Shown one piece after another: positions 59,367 to 64,000 of a stretch of DNA of 64,000 bases. A program made the position numbers and the translations under genes. The notes beneath the pieces were generated by a model. The model made no database searches. It was not told the origin of the DNA and saw nothing but the letters and a program-made list of their open reading frames with translations. The DNA is taken from NCBI GenBank assembly GCA_020635255.1, contig JACKAC010000002.1:682001-746000 (forward strand). Direction: 5' to 3'. Each line of letters opens with the position of its first letter. Position 1 is the stretch's first letter. Source of the DNA: Ignavibacteriales bacterium (lineage in GTDB: Bacteria; Bacteroidota; Ignavibacteria; Tepidaquicellales; Tepidaquicellaceae).

Positions 59367-61520
59367 CTATTTATTTACTGTTTCATTAGTTTGTTTGGTT
59401 GTATCGTTCGTTACCTTTATGTCAGTGCCGAGTCTTTGCAGATAAGCAATGATTGCAATTATCTCCTTGTCGGAATTCATCATAACACCATTTTTCTCCA
59501 GGTCTGCTGAAATTTCTTCAGCCTGCTTCTTAAGATCATCATTAGCAGTTTTACCATATCCTTCAGGATAGGGAACTCCCAGCTTTATCATTGTATTTAT
59601 CTTGGCTTCGGTTGTTGAAATGTCAAGCTTATTCTCAAGGAGCCATGGGTATCTAGGCATTATAGATCCCGGAGATACCGATGTTGGATCTTCAAGGTGA
59701 TTCAAATGCCATAAGTTAGGATATTTTTTGCCTTCCCTGTGCAAGTCAGGTCCAATCCTTTTTGATCCCCATAAGAACGGGTGATCGTACACATACTCAC
59801 CTGATTTCGAATACTCGCCATATCTTTCCGTTTCAAATCTGAACGGGCGTATCATCTGTGAATGGCATGTTGCGCATCCTTCTCTCATATATATGTCTCT
59901 ACCCTGTAATTCGAGAGGGGAGTATGGCTTTACACTTTCTATAGTAGGAACATTTGATTTGATTATGAATGTAGGGATCATCTCTACCGCTCCTCCGATA
60001 AGTATAGCGATAGTTGCATAAAGTGCGAACTTCAATGGCTTACCTTCGAGTATCCTGTGTTTTCTTGCAGGCTCGAGCTGTCCCTTCAAGTCATCAACCA
60101 TAGGTGGAGATTCTGTCTCTTCTTCGGCAAGGAAGCTGCCCTGCTTCGCCGTTTTTACAAGGTTGTATGCCATCATTATAACACCGGAAAGATAAAGTGC
60201 ACCGCCGATGGCTCTTCCGAAATACATCGGGATGATTTGTCTTACAGTTTCGAGGAAATTAGGATAAAGCAGTAATCCGTCCGGAGTAAATTCTCTCCAC
60301 ATTAATGCCTGTACAAGACCTGCCCAATACATCGGGATCACATATATTATAATACCAAGTGTTCCGATCCAGAAGTGCGCGTTTGCCAGCTTTGTTGAGT
60401 ACAGATTGGTTCTCCACATCTTAGGTACGAGCCAGTAGAGGATACCGAAAGTAAGGAACCCGTTCCATCCGAGAGCCCCAACGTGCACGTGTGCCACGAT
60501 CCAGTCGGAGAAGTGTGCTATTGCATTTATATTTTTCAATGACAGCATAGGTCCTTCAAACGTTGACATACCGTATGCCGTTACTGCCACCACCATAAAC
60601 TTTAATACCGGATTTTCTCTAACCCTATCCCATGCTCCACGTAAGGTCATGAGACCGTTTATCATGCCGCCCCAGGATGGCGCCCATAGCATTACGGAAA
60701 AAACCGTACCGAGTGATTGTGCCCAATCCGGAAGAGTAGTATATAGCAAGTGGTGAGGACCTGCCCAGATATAGATGAAAATAAGAGACCAGAAATGCAC
60801 AATGGATAACTTGTATGAATATATCGGCCTGCCCGCCGCCTTCGGCAGGAAGTAGTACATTAGACCGAGGTATGGCGTCGTTAAAAAGAATGCCACCGCG
60901 TTATGCCCATACCACCATTGTACCAATGCATCCTGAACCCCCGCGTATACCGAATAACTTTTAAGCCAGGTCGCTGGAAGCTCTATGGAATTTACGATGT
61001 GAAGCACAGCTACTGTTATCACCGTTGCAATATAAAACCATATCGCAACATACATATGTTTTTCTCTTCTCTTTATTATGGTTCCGAACATGTTTATCGC
61101 GAATATCACCCATACTACTGCGATCAGGATATCGATTGGCCATTCGAGTTCTGCATATTCTTTTGTTGTAGTATATCCCAGGGGGAGTGTTATTGCGGCA
61201 AGAACGATAATTAATTGCCATCCCCAAAAGTGAACTTTACTTAGTGTATCACTAAACATCCTGGCTTTACAAAGCCTTTGGAGTGAGTAATACAAACCCA
61301 TAAAGATCGCATTCCCAACGAATGCAAAGATCACGGCATTGGTATGTACAGGTCTGATCCTGCCGAAAGAAATGTAAGGAATGCCGAAATTAAGCTCGGG
61401 AAATACAAGCTGGAAAGCAATTATAAGCCCGACAAGCATGCCCACAATTCCCCATACCACAGTCGCAATGGCGAACATTTTAACAGTCTTATTGTCGTAG
61501 TAGAATTTCTCCACTTGCAT
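59367..61520 (-). CDS. ccoNO: cbb3 oxidase fused subunit I/II (CcoN-CcoO)
   Basis: Catalytic core of the high-affinity terminal oxidase. Residues about 1-460 are CcoN, with at least twelve helices and heme/copper ligands in RPVHTNAVIFAF, WYGHNAVAFFLT and IVAHVHVGALGWNG. Residues about 510-700 are the CcoO cytochrome c subunit: REGCATCHSQMIRPFRFETE carries the heme, and a Met ligand lies in PGSIMPRYPWL. In most proteobacteria these are separate proteins; the fusion is common in Bacteroidota/Chlorobi. The C-terminal tail is Thr/Asn-rich. Length 717 agrees with the fused form. It is transcribed after ccoI and ccoS. Confidence 0.95.
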   Translation of the reverse strand: MQVEKFYYDNKTVKMFAIATVVWGIVGMLVGLIIAFQLVFPELNFGIPYISFGRIRPVHTNAVIFAFVGNAIFMGLYYSLQRLCKARMFSDTLSKVHFWGWQLIIVLAAITLPLGYTTTKEYAELEWPIDILIAVVWVIFAINMFGTIIKRREKHMYVAIWFYIATVITVAVLHIVNSIELPATWLKSYSVYAGVQDALVQWWYGHNAVAFFLTTPYLGLMYYFLPKAAGRPIYSYKLSIVHFWSLIFIYIWAGPHHLLYTTLPDWAQSLGTVFSVMLWAPSWGGMINGLMTLRGAWDRVRENPVLKFMVVAVTAYGMSTFEGPMLSLKNINAIAHFSDWIVAHVHVGALGWNGFLTFGILYWLVPKMWRTNLYSTKLANAHFWIGTLGIIIYVIPMYWAGLVQALMWREFTPDGLLLYPNFLETVRQIIPMYFGRAIGGALYLSGVIMMAYNLVKTAKQGSFLAEEETESPPMVDDLKGQLEPARKHRILEGKPLKFALYATIAILIGGAVEMIPTFIIKSNVPTIESVKPYSPLELQGRDIYMREGCATCHSQMIRPFRFETERYGEYSKSGEYVYDHPFLWGSKRIGPDLHREGKKYPNLWHLNHLEDPTSVSPGSIMPRYPWLLENKLDISTTEAKINTMIKLGVPYPEGYGKTANDDLKKQAEEISADLEKNGVMMNSDKEIIAIIAYLQRLGTDIKVTNDTTKQTNETVNK

Positions 61521-61543
61521 ACTGATTTTCTCCTGTTTTGAAA

Positions 61544-61714
61544 TTATATTTTAGTTTTACTTTCTTCTGAACTTTCTGAATCGTCGAATAACATCCTCAC
61601 TGAAGGTGTATATTTATCTTCATACTGACCGCTCCGAACTGCATGAATAAACGCGATCAAAAAACCTCCTCCTATTAATATGCTCAGCCCTAGTAATACA
61701 ACGATTGCTGACAT
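61544..61714 (-). CDS. ccoS: cbb3 oxidase maturation protein CcoS
   Basis: A 56-residue gene. It reads MSAIVVLLGLSILIGGGFLI, then AFIHAVRSGQYEDKYTPSVR and MLFDDSESSEESKTKI. The single N-terminal helix followed by F-x-AV-x-SGQYED-x-x-TP-x-x-R-x-LFDD is the CcoS signature. CcoS is required for inserting the redox cofactors into CcoN. Its ATG overlaps the ccoI stop (TAATG), and ccoNO follows after 23 bases. Confidence 0.93.
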   Translation of the reverse strand: MSAIVVLLGLSILIGGGFLIAFIHAVRSGQYEDKYTPSVRMLFDDSESSEESKTKI

Positions 61715-64000
61715 TATAATAATCTCCTTCTTTTTGCTGCAAAGTTTCCTGCCAATACACCAAATGCTGTTATTGTGATTGAGCTTAAGGGCATTAATAT
61801 TGCGGCAGATAAGGGTGTTAAAAGCCCCTGAAGCGCGAATCCAAGACCTGCGATATTGTAAAATATCGAAAGAACGAAGCTGATTTTAATGATCGCCATA
61901 CTGTCCTTGGAGAAAACAATAAGGCTTTCTAGTTTTTCGAACATACCGCTTTCGAGGATTCCGTCGCTTGCAGGGGTAAAATTATTTATATTTTCGGAGA
62001 CGGAGATACCGATATTGCTTTGCTTTAGTGCTCCGGCATCATTTAGTCCGTCACCTATCATTAATACTGTATTCTTTTTCAGTTGTAAGTCTTTAATATA
62101 TTCCAGCTTGTCGTGTGCTGACATATTAAAGTGTATTGAAGTGTCAGTCCCGAAAAGCTTCTCCAGATTTTCCTTTTCGCTGTTATTATCTCCGGATAAA
62201 AGATGAAGATTGTAGTTGTTAAGTCCCTCGATATTCTTGTCTAATCCCTTTCGGTAATGATTATTTATTGAGAAATGACCATATTCTATACCATCGATCG
62301 AAACATAAACCTTTGAGCTTGAAGTAATGTTTTCAGTGTCCAGCCCCGAAACGAATTTTCTGCTTCCAAGCTTTAACTTTCTGCCAAGTATATTCCCTCT
62401 AATGCCATTACCTGATTCTTCTATATAATCTGCTACCTCATATGTGTATTCGCTTTCCAATTTATTGAAAAGTTTAATGCTATGCGGATGCTGAGAATTT
62501 CGAGCGAGAGACCTTATTAGAGCGACCTCATTCTTATCAAGGAACTTTCCGTTATAGTTTATCTCGCTGTCATTGATATTTGTTATTGTTCCCGTCTTAT
62601 CGAAAACTATCGTATCAACATATGACATGTTTTCAATTACAGACGGGTTTTTTACATAGAGTCTATTCTTACCAAGTATTCTCATTGCATTGCTCAAAGT
62701 AAAAGGCAGTGAAACCGCAAGCGCGCACGGGCATGCGACAATGAGTACCGCAGTGAACACATTTAGAGCAATGTCAAAACCATCGCTCAGCCAGAAAAGA
62801 CCTCCTGCAACTGCAATTAATAGTATTGCCGGAGTAAAATATCTGCTGAATGTATTAGCCGCTTGTGAAATGTGTCTCTCGTTCTTCACGGATGTGAAGG
62901 TGTCATTATTCCAAAGCTGTGTTAGATAGCTTTGGGAAACCTCTTTAATGGTTTCCAGCTCTATAGTTGCTCCCACCTGCCTTCCCCCTGCGTAAATAAC
63001 ATCGCCTGATGATTTCTTAACAGGTTCGGATTCACCAGTGACAAAACTGTAGTCAATGTTAGCGTCACTTTTAATAAGTATTGCATCAGCCGGAATTAGC
63101 TCATTATTCCTTACAACTATCCTGTCTCCCTTTTGCAGTTTGGCGAGTGGAATGGAAAGTTCTTCCTTCCCATTTTTGATCGTTACAGAAAGCGGGAAGT
63201 ATGAAGTATAATCTCTCTCGAAATTTAATGCCTCGTATGTTTTATTTTTAAATACTTTTCCTAACAATAGAAGGAAGACCAATCCTGTCATCGAATCCAT
63301 GAAACCGGGATCTCCGGTTACGAGTATCTCTACCACACTTCTTGTAAATAGAACTGCTATTCCTAATGAGAGGGGAACATCTATGTTGAGAACTTTTGAT
63401 CTGATACCTTTAAATGCAGAGATGAAGTAATCTAATGCTGAATAAAATATAACTGGTAACGATAAAGTAAGCATCAAATATGCAAACAAACTTTTTAATG
63501 ACGCATCAACCTCGCCTGACGAAAGGTATTCGGGAAATGATAATAACATTATATTCCCAAAACAAAATGCCGCGACTCCGAGCTTCAGATAGAGTGACCT
63601 GTCATTTTTTTTCTCAGCATTTTTATGTGATATTGAATCCAGACCTAATGTAGGTTCATATCCGATACGCGCAAGTAACACTACTATCTCTTTAAGAGTG
63701 GTGTTGTCGTCGAATTGTATATATAATTCTTTTTTTAGGAAATTTACTTTTGAGGAAATAATACCGGGGCTAAGTTTGTTTAGCTTTTCTAAGAGCCAGA
63801 TACAACTCGAGCAGTGAATAGTTGGGATAAAAAAAGTTACGGATCGGAAATTATTGCCGGAAAAATTACATAAACTACTTATTGTATCGGGATCATCCAG
63901 ATAATCGTATCTTTTCTCAAAAATATTATCTGCTTGCTTTAGTCCGGGGACGGACTCAATATCGTAATATTGACATAAACCCTTTTCGGAGAGAATGGAG
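61714..64000 (-). CDS. ccoI: cbb3-associated copper-transporting P-type ATPase CcoI (5' end beyond window)
   Basis: Copper P1B-type ATPase supplying the oxidase. The frame is open from the stop at 61714 to the window edge, so the GTG at 63679-63681 is not the start. At least 760 residues are visible. The N-terminal heavy-metal domain carries CSSC (63802-63813, in TIHCSSCIWLLE). Membrane helices and the metal site CPCALAVSLP follow, with TGES, phosphorylation motif FDKTGTITN and hinge GDGLNDAG. The upstream ENGLC-like segment (SLLSEKGLCQYYDI-type pattern near 63965-63990) resembles the zinc-finger-linked start of Bacteroidota CcoI, whose first residues lie outside. It is coupled to ccoS by a one-base overlap. 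Confidence 0.95.
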   Translation of the reverse strand, partial: SILSEKGLCQYYDIESVPGLKQADNIFEKRYDYLDDPDTISSLCNFSGNNFRSVTFFIPTIHCSSCIWLLEKLNKLSPGIISSKVNFLKKELYIQFDDNTTLKEIVVLLARIGYEPTLGLDSISHKNAEKKNDRSLYLKLGVAAFCFGNIMLLSFPEYLSSGEVDASLKSLFAYLMLTLSLPVIFYSALDYFISAFKGIRSKVLNIDVPLSLGIAVLFTRSVVEILVTGDPGFMDSMTGLVFLLLLGKVFKNKTYEALNFERDYTSYFPLSVTIKNGKEELSIPLAKLQKGDRIVVRNNELIPADAILIKSDANIDYSFVTGESEPVKKSSGDVIYAGGRQVGATIELETIKEVSQSYLTQLWNNDTFTSVKNERHISQAANTFSRYFTPAILLIAVAGGLFWLSDGFDIALNVFTAVLIVACPCALAVSLPFTLSNAMRILGKNRLYVKNPSVIENMSYVDTIVFDKTGTITNINDSEINYNGKFLDKNEVALIRSLARNSQHPHSIKLFNKLESEYTYEVADYIEESGNGIRGNILGRKLKLGSRKFVSGLDTENITSSSKVYVSIDGIEYGHFSINNHYRKGLDKNIEGLNNYNLHLLSGDNNSEKENLEKLFGTDTSIHFNMSAHDKLEYIKDLQLKKNTVLMIGDGLNDAGALKQSNIGISVSENINNFTPASDGILESGMFEKLESLIVFSKDSMAIIKISFVLSIFYNIAGLGFALQGLLTPLSAAILMPLSSITITAFGVLAGNFAAKRRRLL

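Noticed and set aside
61714..63681. ccoI complete with start at GTG 63681
   Set aside because: The frame stays open to the window edge and encodes the expected metal-binding CSSC domain upstream of that codon.

Overview
The window looks like chromosome from a member of the Bacteroidota/Ignavibacteriota (Chlorobi-Ignavibacteria) group, moderately AT-rich. The evidence is three secreted proteins with type IX secretion (T9SS) C-terminal sorting domains of the NYPNPFNPST type, a cbb3 oxidase whose CcoN and CcoO are fused, many multiheme cytochromes, and few strong Shine-Dalgarno sites. No phage, insertion sequence or CRISPR array is visible. All product names are from reading the sequence, not from searches.

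Layout. 1-5083 (minus): oligopeptide-type ABC importer with two paralogous lipoprotein binding proteins, one complete permease and the start of a second. 5369-10406 (plus): T9SS sugar dehydrogenase-like protein, LysM protein, esterase, glycogen synthase, MscS channel. 10403-14825 (minus): beta-CASP metallo-hydrolase, 3-methyladenine glycosylase, TPR lipoprotein. 15035-25089 (plus): Lon, BNR-repeat secreted protein, DnaX, agmatinase, endonuclease III, KdsC-like phosphatase, two VOC proteins, T9SS M1 peptidase. 25205-27200: tRNA-Asp followed by a small AT-rich islet of unrecognised genes separated by near-identical terminators and upstream repeats. 27265-29879: TolC-family protein and CapA-like protein.

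29932-44798 is the most interesting part. It holds a PAS histidine kinase, a T9SS octaheme cytochrome (minus), an NtrC-type sigma54 activator, and a long plus-strand operon: degenerate receiver, NapC/NirT-type cytochrome with 18 heme motifs, c554-like cytochrome, outer-membrane beta-barrel, 14-heme cytochrome, 7-heme lipoprotein, TPR lipoprotein, CcmE and CcmF. A good sigma54 (-24/-12) promoter lies at 35066-35083 just before the operon, and a weaker one faces the octaheme gene. Together these suggest a regulated trans-envelope electron conduit from the quinone pool to the cell surface, with its own variant heme-attachment genes. The CcmE has Cys in place of the heme-binding His, and three cytochromes carry CX3CH or CX4CH heme sites.

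44959-48881 (plus): TypA/BipA GTPase, [2Fe-2S] ferredoxin-like protein, formate-THF ligase. 48882-55565 (minus): a TetR-regulated efflux operon of YbhGFSR type, with a promoter/operator at 55572-55632. 55645-64000 (minus): a complete cbb3 oxidase and assembly cluster (ccoI-ccoS-ccoNO-ccoQ-ccoP-ccoG-fixH-SafE-like), including a 56-residue ccoS. The ccoI gene runs off the right edge.
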